Assembly: GCA_016218865.1 (NCBI GenBank)
Contig: JACRCU010000115.1
Coordinates: 1 to 40,730, forward strand
Direction of reading: 5' to 3'
DNA from: Deltaproteobacteria bacterium
GTDB taxonomy: Bacteria > Myxococcota_A > UBA9042
DNA: 40,730 bases
This document shows, one piece after another, positions 1 through 9,909 of this stretch. The translations under genes and the position numbers were made by a program. The stretch's first letter is position 1. Every line of letters begins with the position of its first letter. The notes beneath the pieces were generated by a model, which was not told the origin of the DNA, did not search any database, and saw only the letters and a program-made list of their open reading frames with translations.

Positions 1-566
1 TAAGGCTTGGCCGTGTCCTGGGAGTTGAGCAGAAAGGAGCCGGGCATGGACTCGGGGCTGGGCGGGGTGTGGGCATAGGCCGGCGGCGGCGGCGGCGCGG
101 CGTAGGCCGGCGGCGGCGGGGGCGGTGCATAGGCCGGCGGGGGCGGCGGCGGCGGATAGTAGTCGTCCTGCTCGGACGGAGCCGAGGCAAAACGCGTACT
201 TTCGTCGTCGGCCGGGGCGTCCTCGTAGACGGGTTCGCCGCCCTGGGCGCGGTTGTAGTCGTCGTCGTCGAAGTCGAAGCGCATCTCGAAGTTGCCACAC
301 ATCAGGTAGTGGCCATCCTCGATCGGCACCGGCTCGCCCGGCTTCAGGCGCTCGTTCTCGTAGAACGTGCCGTTCACCGACTCGTTGTCTTGCAGGTAGT
401 AGCCCTGGCCGTCGAAGAACACCCGCGCGTGGTAGCGCGACACGCTCTGGTTGCTGGTGCGGATGTTGCACGACTTGTGACGGCCGATGTGGATCTCGGG
501 TTCGCTCTCGCCGACCGGATACGAAGTCTCGACGCCTTCGTCGCTGATGTACGTCACTGTCGCCAC
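1..566 (-). CDS. FHA-domain protein, 3' part beyond left edge
   Basis: The visible N-terminal 188 residues begin with a forkhead-associated (FHA) domain. FHA domains bind phosphothreonine peptides and usually report on Ser/Thr kinase signalling. The core residues are present: GR at 28-29, the SRYH motif at 43-46, and an NESVNGTF motif where the family has its conserved Asn-Gly. After the FHA core (about residues 1-105) comes an acidic stretch and then a low-complexity linker of Pro runs separated by AYA, after which the frame leaves the window. The GTG at 564-566 is chosen as start because a GGTGGAG ribosome site lies 6 bases upstream and the FHA fold starts at once. The rest of the protein is unknown. 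It is divergent from dnaK. The FHA assignment is confident; the function is not known. Confidence 0.85.
   Translation of the reverse strand, partial: MATVTYISDEGVETSYPVGESEPEIHIGRHKSCNIRTSNQSVSRYHARVFFDGQGYYLQDNESVNGTFYENERLKPGEPVPIEDGHYLMCGNFEMRFDFDDDDYNRAQGGEPVYEDAPADDESTRFASAPSEQDDYYPPPPPPPAYAPPPPPPAYAAPPPPPAYAHTPPSPESMPGSFLLNSQDTAKP
71..160 (-). repeat. Pro-rich codon repeat (PPPPPAYA units)
   Basis: GC-only runs separated by GCATAGGC or GCGTAGGC spacers encode three to four copies of a Pro-run plus AYA unit in the linker of the FHA protein. The tract is low-complexity and likely to vary in length between strains. Confidence 0.7.
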
Positions 567-785
567 GGCAGACTCCACCAAATCAGGACCGCAAATCGGA
601 GGTTTGGCCCACAAGACTCGGCAGCCTGTGGCCTCGGTCAAGCTGGCAACCTACCACGCACCGGGCGGTGTCGACAAGGCGGCGCAGTCACCGCTTCGTG
701 TCGGCCGTCCGAGTTGGCGTCGCCGGGAATAGTTACGAAAATACATAATACTACAGAGTGTGGCGTGCCGTTTGGCGGCCGCCAC

Positions 786-813
786 TTGACACGCAATCGG
801 GCCGACCTACCTT
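786..813 (+). promoter_or_regulatory. Candidate sigma70-type promoter for dnaK
   Basis: A perfect -35 TTGACA (786-791), a 16-base spacer and a weak -10 TACCTT (808-813). Transcription starting near 820 would give a leader of about 190 bases before the dnaK ATG. The -10 matches only partly. Confidence 0.4.
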
Positions 814-889
814 GAGATCGACGGCAGGCCAACGGCATTGCTGTTACAAATCAAGCACTTCCGTCGCAATCTGGGACGATTCCCGGCAG

Positions 890-909
890 CCGCCCCCATG
901 GAGGGGCGG
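890..909 (+). repeat. Inverted repeat in dnaK leader
   Basis: CCGCCCC (890-896) and GGGGCGG (903-909) are perfect inverted repeats around a 6-base loop. No T-run follows, so it is not a classic terminator. It could be an operator or an RNA hairpin in the leader. Confidence 0.4.
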
Positions 910-1009
910 TCACCGTCTCGGAGAGGCAGTGTCTCGGGGAGTCAGGTCCCGGGGAGCAACGGATCACCGCCCGCCAGCTAGAGCGCGGCGCTATTTGGAG
1001 AAGGAACCC

Positions 1010-2908
<1,899 letters not shown>

Positions 2909-2935
2909 TCAACTGGTTGTGACCCGAATGCGCCT

Positions 2936-2963
2936 CGGCCCGTACTGCTCCCGTACGGGACCG
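2936..2963 (+). other. Hairpin between dnaK and dnaJ
   Basis: CCCGTAC (2939-2945) and GTACGGG (2953-2959) form a 7-bp stem with a 7-base loop. Flanking CGG/CCG can extend it across one bulged A. No T-run follows, so it may be a processing or stability element or a weak attenuator rather than a complete terminator. Confidence 0.4.
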
Positions 2964-3033
2964 GGGCGCGGGCGTACCAGGGGCGCGGCCCCCGCATCCG
3001 CTGAAACTGTGCCGCCCACCTTGCAGGTTGTCC

Positions 3034-4005
3034 ATGAAAACCGACTATTACACCCTGCTGGGCGTGACCCGCGACGCCAGTCCCGAGGCGATCAAAAAGG
3101 CCTATCGCAAGCTGGCGATGCAGTGGCACCCCGACATGAACCCCGGGGACAAGGCGGCCGAGGAGAAATTCAAGCAAGTCTCGGAAGCCTATGCCGTTTT
3201 GTCCGATGCCGAGAAACGCAAGAAGTACGACTCGTTCGGCTCGGCCGAGGCCTTTTCGCAGAGCTACTCGACCGACGACATCTTCCGCGACGTCAACTTC
3301 GACGACTTGCTGGCGCAGTTCGGCCTCAAGTCCTCGGGCTGGGGCAATTTCCGCGGTCGCAAAGCCGGCGGCAGCAGCGGCGTCAGCTCGATCTTCGACG
3401 ACCTGTTCGGCACCACCACCGCTAGCGGCGCGCGCGGGCGACCGACCTCGCAACCCGGCGCGGCTGCAGGACAGGCCAGCCCGGCCGGCCGCGGCAAAGA
3501 CGCCGAAGTGCCGATCGTCGTCAGCTTTGCCGAGGCGATGAACGGCGCCGAGCGTCAGCTGCGCCTGCACATCGACGGCGAAGAGCGCCAGCTGACGGTG
3601 CGCATCCCGGCCGGCATCACCACGGGCAAGAAGCTGCGGGTGCGCGGCGAGGGCCACAAAACCGCCATGGGTGCAGGGGATTTGAACCTGCTCGTCACCG
3701 TGGAGACCGACCCGCGCTTCGAGCGCAAGGGCGACGATCTGCACACGGTGGCGCTGGTGCGGCCCAGTACGCTGATCCTGGGCGGCTCGGTCGAGGTCGA
3801 GACCTTGGGCGGCAAGAAGTCGATCAAGGTCGCCGCCGGCACCTCGACCGCGGCGGTGGTGCGGATCAAGCGCCAAGGTGCGCCGATTCTTGGCAAAACC
3901 GGCGAGCGCGGCGATCTGTACGTCAAGCTGGAAGTGAGCGGCACGGCCAGCGCGACCGAGGCCCAGCAGAACGCGGCCAAGCTCTTGCGCGACGCAGGGT
4001 TGTAG
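3034..4005 (+). CDS. CbpA-type DnaJ co-chaperone (no zinc finger)
   Basis: J-domain protein of 323 residues that stimulates DnaK ATPase. The J domain spans residues 3-68 with the HPD triad at 32-34. A linker of about 75 residues, partly Gly/Phe-containing and then Gly/Ser/Ala-rich, follows. The rest is the two beta-sandwich substrate-binding domains (about 155-315). The four CxxCxGxG zinc repeats of full DnaJ are absent, which makes it class B, like E. coli CbpA (306 residues). The ATG at 3034 is chosen because GCAGG lies 6 bases upstream and [11 protein letters not shown] is typical; a TTG two codons earlier is possible. It lies 125 bases after dnaK and is likely co-transcribed. Confidence 0.93.
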   Translation: MKTDYYTLLGVTRDASPEAIKKAYRKLAMQWHPDMNPGDKAAEEKFKQVSEAYAVLSDAEKRKKYDSFGSAEAFSQSYSTDDIFRDVNFDDLLAQFGLKSSGWGNFRGRKAGGSSGVSSIFDDLFGTTTASGARGRPTSQPGAAAGQASPAGRGKDAEVPIVVSFAEAMNGAERQLRLHIDGEERQLTVRIPAGITTGKKLRVRGEGHKTAMGAGDLNLLVTVETDPRFERKGDDLHTVALVRPSTLILGGSVEVETLGGKKSIKVAAGTSTAAVVRIKRQGAPILGKTGERGDLYVKLEVSGTASATEAQQNAAKLLRDAGL

Positions 4006-4161
4006 GCCCCAGCCTGCGCAGCGGAACCCCGACAGCAGCGAAGGACCGGTGAAGCATCGGCGGGCTGCCGCGTTGCACACAGCGGCGGCCGTTGACCCGG
4101 GCGCCACGCTTGGACCACGCTACGGCCCTGGGCGCACGCCCCCCTGCACGAGGATCAGCCG

Positions 4162-5046
4162 ATGAAGCCTTTGTCTGCCGTCTTTTCCGTTCGCCAACCC
4201 TGGACCACTTGGCTGCGCTCCAAATCTGGGCTGAGCCGCGCCCTGGCCGTCGCCGCCCTGGCGGTGCCGCTGGTGGCCTTGGCTGCCGAGTCGTCGATCT
4301 CGCTGAGCGACCCCGCCGGCGACGACAACGGTCCGGGCAGCTACAAGTACCCGACCAACCCCGAGTACAAGACCCACGCCTTCGATCTCCGCAAGTTGGA
4401 CGTGACCGACAAGGGCGACGAGGTCGAGTTCAAGGTCACCATGGGGGCGTCCATCGACGACCCGTGGAACTCGCGCGATTGGCCCGATGGCGGCGGCAAC
4501 GGCTTTTCGCTGCAGTTCGTCCAGGTCTACATCGACACCGACCACCAGAAGGGCTCGGGCCACACCTCGCCGCTGCCCGGCCTGGGCAAGGGCAACTTCG
4601 CCGACGACGAGGCTTGGGACAAGGTGGTGCTGATTTCGCCCCAGCCGCGCACGCGCCTGTCGGCCGAGGTCAAGGCCAAGGCCGGCGCCCTGAAGGCCAG
4701 TGTGGTGGTGCCCAAGTCGACGCGGGCCTCGGGCAAGTCGCTCGTCGCCGTGGTCAAGAAGAGCGACCTGGGCGAATTCAGCGCCAAGTGGGGCTTCAAC
4801 GCCCTGGTCCAGAGCAACGAAGGCTTCCCGGTGGGCAAGGATATTCTGACCCGCCCCGTCAACCAGACCGCCGGCCCGCACCGCTTCGGCGGCGGCGACG
4901 ACAGCGATTGCGACCCGCAGTGGATGGACATGCTGGCCGGCAAGGGCAAGGGCGAGGGCAGCGAAACGCAAGCCCAGCACGCCGCGATGAAGTACTCGTG
5001 CGGCGGCAAGGTCGCCAGCATCCCCATGGTCTACGCTGCGGAGTAG
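4162..5046 (+). CDS. Exported protein with glucodextranase C-terminal-like domain
   Basis: A 294-residue protein with a basic N-terminus and a hydrophobic stretch (residues 24-42), read as a signal peptide ending near AAE. The mature part begins with DPAGDDNGPGSYKYP (50-64), a hallmark of the DOMON-like beta-sandwich at the C-terminus of glucodextranase and some amylopullulanases, which binds carbohydrate or anchors enzymes to the cell surface and carries acidic metal sites. No catalytic glycosidase domain is present. A GAGGA ribosome site precedes the ATG. The next gene starts 7 bases after its stop, and the creBCD genes follow, so it may be the first gene of that transcript. The fold assignment rests on motif memory; the role is unknown. 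Confidence 0.7.
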   Translation: MKPLSAVFSVRQPWTTWLRSKSGLSRALAVAALAVPLVALAAESSISLSDPAGDDNGPGSYKYPTNPEYKTHAFDLRKLDVTDKGDEVEFKVTMGASIDDPWNSRDWPDGGGNGFSLQFVQVYIDTDHQKGSGHTSPLPGLGKGNFADDEAWDKVVLISPQPRTRLSAEVKAKAGALKASVVVPKSTRASGKSLVAVVKKSDLGEFSAKWGFNALVQSNEGFPVGKDILTRPVNQTAGPHRFGGGDDSDCDPQWMDMLAGKGKGEGSETQAQHAAMKYSCGGKVASIPMVYAAE

Positions 5047-5053
5047 GGTCGCG

Positions 5054-6268
5054 ATGGCCACGCCTGCCGGCAACAACTCCAACGCGAAGAGTCGCATCCA
5101 GGCGATTCTGCTGGTGCTTTTGCTCGGCGGCGTGCTGACAGCGCCGTTCCTGTTGCTGCGACCGGGCGCGGTGTGCGGCGACGGCGTCTGCGACCGCGAG
5201 GGCGGCGAGTCGTTCCTGGTCTGTGCCGCGGACTGCCCTTCGGCCTGCGGCGACGGCTACTGCGACCCGGCCAAAGAGACGGTGGCGACCTGCCCGGCCG
5301 ACTGCAAGACCGTGTGCGGCGACGGCCGCTGCGACGCTCCGGTCGAGACGGCGGCCACCTGCCCCAAGGACTGCGCGGTCTGCGGCAACGGCAAGTGCGA
5401 GCCGCCGGCCGAGACCGCCGCCAGCTGCCCCAAGGACTGCAACACCTGCGGCAACGGCAAGTGCGACGCCGGCGAGACGGCCAAGACCTGCCCGGTCGAC
5501 TGCCAGCCGGCCGGCAAGTGCCGCGACCCGGCCTTCCGCAAGATGCTGGTGCGCATCGTCAAGGACTGCGAGGGCGCCTGCGGCTTCGAGGCCAAGAACC
5601 CGGTGGTGGGCCTGGAACTCGACCAGTTCAAGACCATCTTTGCCAGCAAGGGCGACCCGGGCTACGGCACCTACTTCGCGCTGTTCGGCTGCAACGTGTT
5701 CAACGCCGAGGGCAGCGACTGCAAGGGCTTCGACTCGTTCTACGCCGAGCCGGCCAAGTGCCCTGTCGACAACGCCTTCGAGTGCGCCACCCGCGCCACC
5801 GACACCTGCAACCCGGCCGGCGCCCAGGGCCGCTGCCAGAAGTACAGCAAGGTCATCGAGGACGAGTTCCGCGCCTTTGCGAAGAAGTGGAAGAACGCCA
5901 AGTACTTCATCTTGCTCGGCACCGCCAGCCGCTCGGGCAACGACTCGGCGGGCGGCAAGGAAACCATGAGCGTGGGCAACCAGAAGCTGGCGCTGAAGCG
6001 CGCGGCCAGCCTGGAGTCGCTGCTGTCGCGGCTGCGGCCCGAGTTCGCCAGTCGCGGCGACCACTTGGACGGCAAGGCCTACAAGGTGGCGCTGGACAAC
6101 ACCAAGCAGTTCTTCGACACGCCCGAGTTCGGCGCGATGATCAAGACCCAACTTGATGCGATGGGTCGGCCGGACCGCGGCTTTACGCCCACCACGGCCA
6201 ACGCCGTCAACCGCTCGGTGTTCGTGCTGGCGATCGAGTGCGATCTGTCGGCCGAAGGCATCGAGTAG
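5054..6268 (+). CDS. Membrane-anchored Cys-repeat protein with OmpA-like C-terminus
   Basis: A 404-residue protein with one N-terminal membrane segment (about residues 15-35) and no clear cleavage site, so it is probably anchored in the inner membrane facing the periplasm. Residues 40-153 hold five tandem Cys-rich units of about 22 residues, each with the pattern CG(D/N)GxC...ET...CPxDC. The remaining 250 residues contain further paired Cys. Near residues 290-330 there is a segment resembling OmpA/MotB peptidoglycan-binding domains (FILLGTASRSG, then NQKLALKRAASLESLL). The repeats may bind calcium or be disulfide-stapled; this is inference. It starts 7 bases after the preceding gene and ends 15 bases before creB, suggesting one operon. 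Confidence 0.6.
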   Translation: MATPAGNNSNAKSRIQAILLVLLLGGVLTAPFLLLRPGAVCGDGVCDREGGESFLVCAADCPSACGDGYCDPAKETVATCPADCKTVCGDGRCDAPVETAATCPKDCAVCGNGKCEPPAETAASCPKDCNTCGNGKCDAGETAKTCPVDCQPAGKCRDPAFRKMLVRIVKDCEGACGFEAKNPVVGLELDQFKTIFASKGDPGYGTYFALFGCNVFNAEGSDCKGFDSFYAEPAKCPVDNAFECATRATDTCNPAGAQGRCQKYSKVIEDEFRAFAKKWKNAKYFILLGTASRSGNDSAGGKETMSVGNQKLALKRAASLESLLSRLRPEFASRGDHLDGKAYKVALDNTKQFFDTPEFGAMIKTQLDAMGRPDRGFTPTTANAVNRSVFVLAIECDLSAEGIE

Positions 6269-6283
6269 AACACGCAACTCCGC

Positions 6284-6946
6284 ATGAAACCAGCGATCCT
6301 GCTCATCGAGGACGAGGCGGCGATCGCCGACACCTTGGTCTACGCCCTGCAGGCCGAGGGGTTCGAGGTGGTGTGGCGCGCCCTGGGGCAGACGGGCCTG
6401 GCGGCGCTGGCCGAGCGCGACTTCGACCTGGCGATCCTGGACGTGGGGCTGCCCGACGGCAGCGGCTTCGAGCTGTGCAAAGAGATCCGTAAAACCTCTG
6501 AGATCCCGCTGATGTTCTTGACGGCGCGCGCCAGCGAGATCGACCGCGTGGTGGGCCTGGAGATCGGCGCCGACGACTACGTGGCCAAGCCCTTCAGCCC
6601 GCGCGAGGTGTGTGCGCGGGTCAAGACCATCCTGAAGCGCAGTCGCGGCACGGCGGCCCGAACGGCGCTGTTCCAGGTGGATGCTGGGCGAATTCGCTAT
6701 TGCGGCCAGCTGCTTTCGCTGACCCGCTACGAGCTGGGGCTGCTCCAGGTGCTGCTGAGTCAGCCGGGGCGGATCTTCTCGCGCGACCAGCTGATGGACC
6801 GGGTGTGGGGCGACGCCGACGCCTTCGACCGCACCGTGGACACCCACATCAAGACCCTGCGCGCCAAGCTGCACCAGATCGACCCGCAGCGCGATCCCAT
6901 CGCCACCCACCGCGGCTTGGGCTACAGCCTGCAGCTGACGCCGTGA
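6284..6946 (+). CDS. creB: OmpR-family response regulator CreB
   Basis: A 220-residue DNA-binding response regulator. The receiver domain (1-115) has the acidic pair ED at 9-10, phospho-acceptor Asp53 in AILDVGLPDGSG, and the Lys of the AKPFSP motif. The C-terminal winged helix (about 125-218) has the recognition segment RTVDTHIKTLRAKL. The CreB name is supported by context more than by sequence: a kinase gene overlaps it and creD follows, as in the E. coli creBC-creD locus, and boxes of the CreB type (TTCAC-N6-TTCAC) precede creD. No strong ribosome site is seen before the ATG, so translation may be coupled to the upstream gene. Confidence 0.9.
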   Translation: MKPAILLIEDEAAIADTLVYALQAEGFEVVWRALGQTGLAALAERDFDLAILDVGLPDGSGFELCKEIRKTSEIPLMFLTARASEIDRVVGLEIGADDYVAKPFSPREVCARVKTILKRSRGTAARTALFQVDAGRIRYCGQLLSLTRYELGLLQVLLSQPGRIFSRDQLMDRVWGDADAFDRTVDTHIKTLRAKLHQIDPQRDPIATHRGLGYSLQLTP

Positions 6947-8379
6947 AGATCAGCCTAAGAATTCTGCTGGGCTACTTCCTGATCGTCGGGGTGGCGGCCT
7001 GGTTCGTGCTCAACATCTTCATGGACGAGGTCAAGCCGGGCGTGCGCCAGGCCATGGAGGACACGCTGGTCGACACGGCCCAGGTGCTGGCGCGGTTGGC
7101 GGCGCCGGATCTGCAAGCGGGGCGCATCGGCCAGGGCGCGTTTGCCCAGGCGCTGCAAGGGCTGGACCAAGAGCCGCTGCGGGCGCGGGTGTGGAATTTC
7201 GCCAAGAACAAGGTCAACACCAGGGTGTACGTGACCGACGCCCGCGGCATCGTGCAGTTCGACTCGGCCGGGCAGGCGGTGGGGCAGGACTTCTCGCGCT
7301 GGAACGACGTGTACCTGACCCTGCGCGGGCGCTACGGCGCGCGGAGCACCCAGAGCCAGCCCGGCGACGCCGACTCGACCGTGATGCACGTGGCGGCGCC
7401 GATCCGCAGCGGCGAGGCCATCATCGGCGTGCTGACCGTGGTCAAGCCCAACCTGGCGGTGGCGCCGTTCATCGAAAACGGCCGGCGCAAGATCTTCAGG
7501 GCCGGCCTGTGGTTGCTGGGCCTGTCGCTGCTCATCGGCGCGGCGGTCGCGCTGTGGATCACCGGCTCGCTGCGGCAGCTGCTGAACTATGCCGAGCGGG
7601 TGACCCGCGGCGAAAAGGCCGAGCCGCCGGACCTGGGCAGCAGCGAGCTGGCGACCCTGAGCCGGGCGCTGGCCGGAATGCGCGAAAAACTGGAGGGCAA
7701 GCAGTACGTCGAGCGCTACGTGCACACCCTGACCCACGAGATGAAAAGTCCGCTCACGGCGATTGGCGCCTCGGCCGAGCTGCTCCAAGGTGAAGTGCCG
7801 ACCGCGGATCGTCAGCGATTTTCCACTGCTATCGCCGAGCAGGCCGAGCGGCTGCGCCAGTTGATCGACCGCATGCTGGGGTTGGCGCAGGTCGAGTCGC
7901 GCCAAGGACTGCAGCAGCCAGTGGCGATCGACCTGGCCGCGCTGTGCGCCGAGGTGCTGGCGACGCGGGAAGCCCAGCTGCACACCCGGCAACTTACTGT
8001 GACAACTCAGGTTCACGGCCCGTGCACCCTGTACGGCGACCGGTTCCTGCTGGCGCAGGCGCTGGCCAATCTGCTGGACAATGCCATCGACTTCAGCCCG
8101 CCGGGCGGCGCGATCGACCTGCAGCTGCAGGGCGACGACACGCAAGTCCAGGTGCAGATGGCAGATCGCGGCGCCGGCGTGCCGGACTACGCCCAGGCCC
8201 GGGTTTTCGAGCGCTTCTACTCGCTGGAGCGGCCGGCCACGGGCAAGAAAAGCACCGGCCTGGGCCTGCCTTTTGTGCGCGAAGTGGCGCAGTTGCACGG
8301 TGGCTCGGCTGCGCTGGCCAACCGACCGGACGGTGGGGCGGTGGCGACGCTGCTGCTGCCGCGCGCTCCGAAGACCTGA
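6943..8379 (+). CDS. creC: Sensor histidine kinase CreC
   Basis: A 478-residue membrane sensor kinase; E. coli CreC has 474. Membrane segments at about 6-26 and 184-206 bracket a periplasmic sensing domain of about 155 residues. A HAMP-like linker follows, then the dimerisation helix with phospho-acceptor His265 in LTHEMKSPL, the N-box NLLDNAIDFSPPGG, and G-boxes including ADRGAGVP and KSTGLGLPFVREV. The start is the GTG at 6943, which overlaps the creB TGA (GTGA), so the two are translationally coupled. It phosphorylates CreB in the known system. The signal sensed here is unknown. Confidence 0.92.
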   Translation: MKISLRILLGYFLIVGVAAWFVLNIFMDEVKPGVRQAMEDTLVDTAQVLARLAAPDLQAGRIGQGAFAQALQGLDQEPLRARVWNFAKNKVNTRVYVTDARGIVQFDSAGQAVGQDFSRWNDVYLTLRGRYGARSTQSQPGDADSTVMHVAAPIRSGEAIIGVLTVVKPNLAVAPFIENGRRKIFRAGLWLLGLSLLIGAAVALWITGSLRQLLNYAERVTRGEKAEPPDLGSSELATLSRALAGMREKLEGKQYVERYVHTLTHEMKSPLTAIGASAELLQGEVPTADRQRFSTAIAEQAERLRQLIDRMLGLAQVESRQGLQQPVAIDLAALCAEVLATREAQLHTRQLTVTTQVHGPCTLYGDRFLLAQALANLLDNAIDFSPPGGAIDLQLQGDDTQVQVQMADRGAGVPDYAQARVFERFYSLERPATGKKSTGLGLPFVREVAQLHGGSAALANRPDGGAVATLLLPRAPKT

Positions 8380-8402
8380 ACGTTTTCGCGAGGGCAGATC
8401 AC

Positions 8403-8440
8403 TTCACCCTGACTTCACCGTCGGCTCATCGTGGCTTCAC
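8403..8440 (+). promoter_or_regulatory. CreB box (cre-tag) direct repeats upstream of creD
   Basis: TTCAC at 8403-8407 and again at 8414-8418, with a 6-base spacer, exactly matches the TTCAC-N6-TTCAC CreB-binding site described in E. coli. A third TTCAC lies at 8436-8440, 22 bases (2 x 11) after the second, and a degenerate CTCAT sits at 8425-8429, so four half-sites are spaced by 11 bases on one face of the helix. The array lies 45 bases before the creD ATG. No clear -10 was recognised downstream. Confidence 0.75.
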
Positions 8441-8484
8441 CGGGCCACGCCAGACTGGGGCTCCAACCTGCCAAGGAGTCCACC

Positions 8485-9909
8485 ATGTCCCAAGAAATCT
8501 ACAACAAGCTGCTCGCCGATTCGCCGTTGCCGCCTCCCCCTCCGCCCCTGCCGCCGCGGCCGACCAAGCCCAAGGCGAGCGGGCCGCTGGCCAAGCTCCT
8601 CGTCATCGCCGCAGTGATGCTGGCGCTGCTGGTGCCGCTGCAGATGATCGACGGGCTCGTCCGCGAGCGCCAGGCGCAGAGCCGCTCGGTGGTGCAAGAG
8701 ATCGCCGAAAGTGCCAGCGGGGCCCAGCGGTTGCGCGGTCCGCTGCTGGTGGTGCCGTACCGCGAGCGCAAGGTGGTGGCCGAAGAAGTCGTGGTCCAGC
8801 AAGACGGCAAGGCCAACACCGTGGTGCGCAACAAGGAGCTGTTCGAGGACCACGAGCTGGTATTGCAGCCGGCCACTCTGCAGGTCACCGGCGCGGTCAA
8901 GACCGACACCTTGTACCGCGGCTTGTACCAGGCCCTGACCTTCACCTCGCAGACCAAGCTGACCGGCACCTTCGAATTGGCGCTCGTCGATCTGGCGCGC
9001 GATCCCAGCGTCACCATTGGCGAAGTGCGGCTGGCCGTGGGGGTCGCCGATCCGCGCGGCATCCGCAACACGCCGCGACTGCGCTGGCGCACGACCGACG
9101 TGGAATTCCTGCCCGAGACCGGCGTGGGCAAGCTGGGCCGCGGCATCCATGCGCCCATCCCCTTGAGCCAGTTGGGCACTTCGGGCACCGCCACCTTCTC
9201 GCTGGACCTGGAGCTGTTCGGCACCGAGGCGCTGTCCTTCAGCCCGGTCGGCAAGGACACCCGCGTGCAAGTGCAGGCGAACTGGCCGCATCCATCGTTC
9301 TTTGGGCGCGCGCTGCCCAGTCACCGCGAGGTGCGCGACACCGGCTTTTCGGCCGACTGGCACAGCACCTGGCTCAACGCCACCGGCGGGCGCATCGCCA
9401 GGGACGCCGTGGACGACGATCCGGAGTTCGGCGTGCGCTTCATCCAGCCGGTCGACCAGTACCTGCAGACCGACCGGGCCATGAAGTACGCGATCCTGTT
9501 CGTGGTCTTGACCTTCGCGGGGTTCTTCTTGTTCGAGGTGCTGCGCCGCCTGCGCGTCCACCCCATGCAATACAGTCTGGTGGGCGCGGCGTTGGCGATG
9601 TTCTACTTGTTGCTGGTGGCGCTGTCGGAACACCTTGAGTTCGCCGTGGCTTACGCGATCGCCAGCGCGGCCTGTGTCGGTCTCATCGGCTTCTACGTGG
9701 CGCACGTGCTGCAGCACTGGCTGCGCGGCCTTGGCTTTGCCGGTTTGCTGGGGCTGCTGTACGGAACCCTGTATGGGCTGCTGCAGTCCGAGGACAACGC
9801 CCTGCTGCTGGGTGCCGGCCTGCTGTTCGCCGCCCTGGCCGCGGTGATGGTGCTGACGCGGCGCCTGGACTGGTACAACCTGGCCGCGCCGGCGGTCGAA
9901 GCGCCTTAG
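8485..9909 (+). CDS. creD: Inner-membrane protein CreD
   Basis: A 474-residue member of the CreD family (E. coli 450), an inner-membrane protein that is the main CreBC target and is linked to colicin E2 tolerance and envelope integrity. A cytoplasmic Pro-rich N-terminus (14-28) precedes a membrane segment at about 34-54. A large periplasmic domain (55-330) follows, then five or so membrane helices. The family signature RVHPMQYSLVGAALAMFYLL is present, with ALSEH just after it. The ATG at 8485 has an AAGGAG site 6 bases upstream. It ends one base before the stop codon of the convergent oxidoreductase gene on the other strand. Expression is probably driven by CreB through the boxes at 8403-8440. 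Confidence 0.93.
   Translation: MSQEIYNKLLADSPLPPPPPPLPPRPTKPKASGPLAKLLVIAAVMLALLVPLQMIDGLVRERQAQSRSVVQEIAESASGAQRLRGPLLVVPYRERKVVAEEVVVQQDGKANTVVRNKELFEDHELVLQPATLQVTGAVKTDTLYRGLYQALTFTSQTKLTGTFELALVDLARDPSVTIGEVRLAVGVADPRGIRNTPRLRWRTTDVEFLPETGVGKLGRGIHAPIPLSQLGTSGTATFSLDLELFGTEALSFSPVGKDTRVQVQANWPHPSFFGRALPSHREVRDTGFSADWHSTWLNATGGRIARDAVDDDPEFGVRFIQPVDQYLQTDRAMKYAILFVVLTFAGFFLFEVLRRLRVHPMQYSLVGAALAMFYLLLVALSEHLEFAVAYAIASAACVGLIGFYVAHVLQHWLRGLGFAGLLGLLYGTLYGLLQSEDNALLLGAGLLFAALAAVMVLTRRLDWYNLAAPAVEAP

Larger units (their letters stand above)
567..1009. other. Divergent intergenic region upstream of dnaK, no gene seen
   Basis: This is a 443-base gap between the FHA gene (minus) and dnaK (plus). 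It holds a sigma70-like promoter candidate for dnaK (786-813) and an inverted repeat in the presumed dnaK leader (890-909). An AT-rich patch at about 729-756 contains TATTAT on the minus strand (745-750), a possible -10 for the FHA gene, but no good -35 accompanies it. Short ORFs here lack ribosome sites and family resemblance. No CIRCE element and no convincing sigma32 promoter were found by eye. Confidence 0.6.

Noticed and set aside
890-909. CIRCE element upstream of dnaK
   Set aside because: The inverted repeat is GC-only and does not match TTAGCACTC-N9-GAGTGCTAA.
4162-5046. Glycoside hydrolase
   Set aside because: Only the accessory C-terminal-type domain is present; no catalytic domain or active-site motif.
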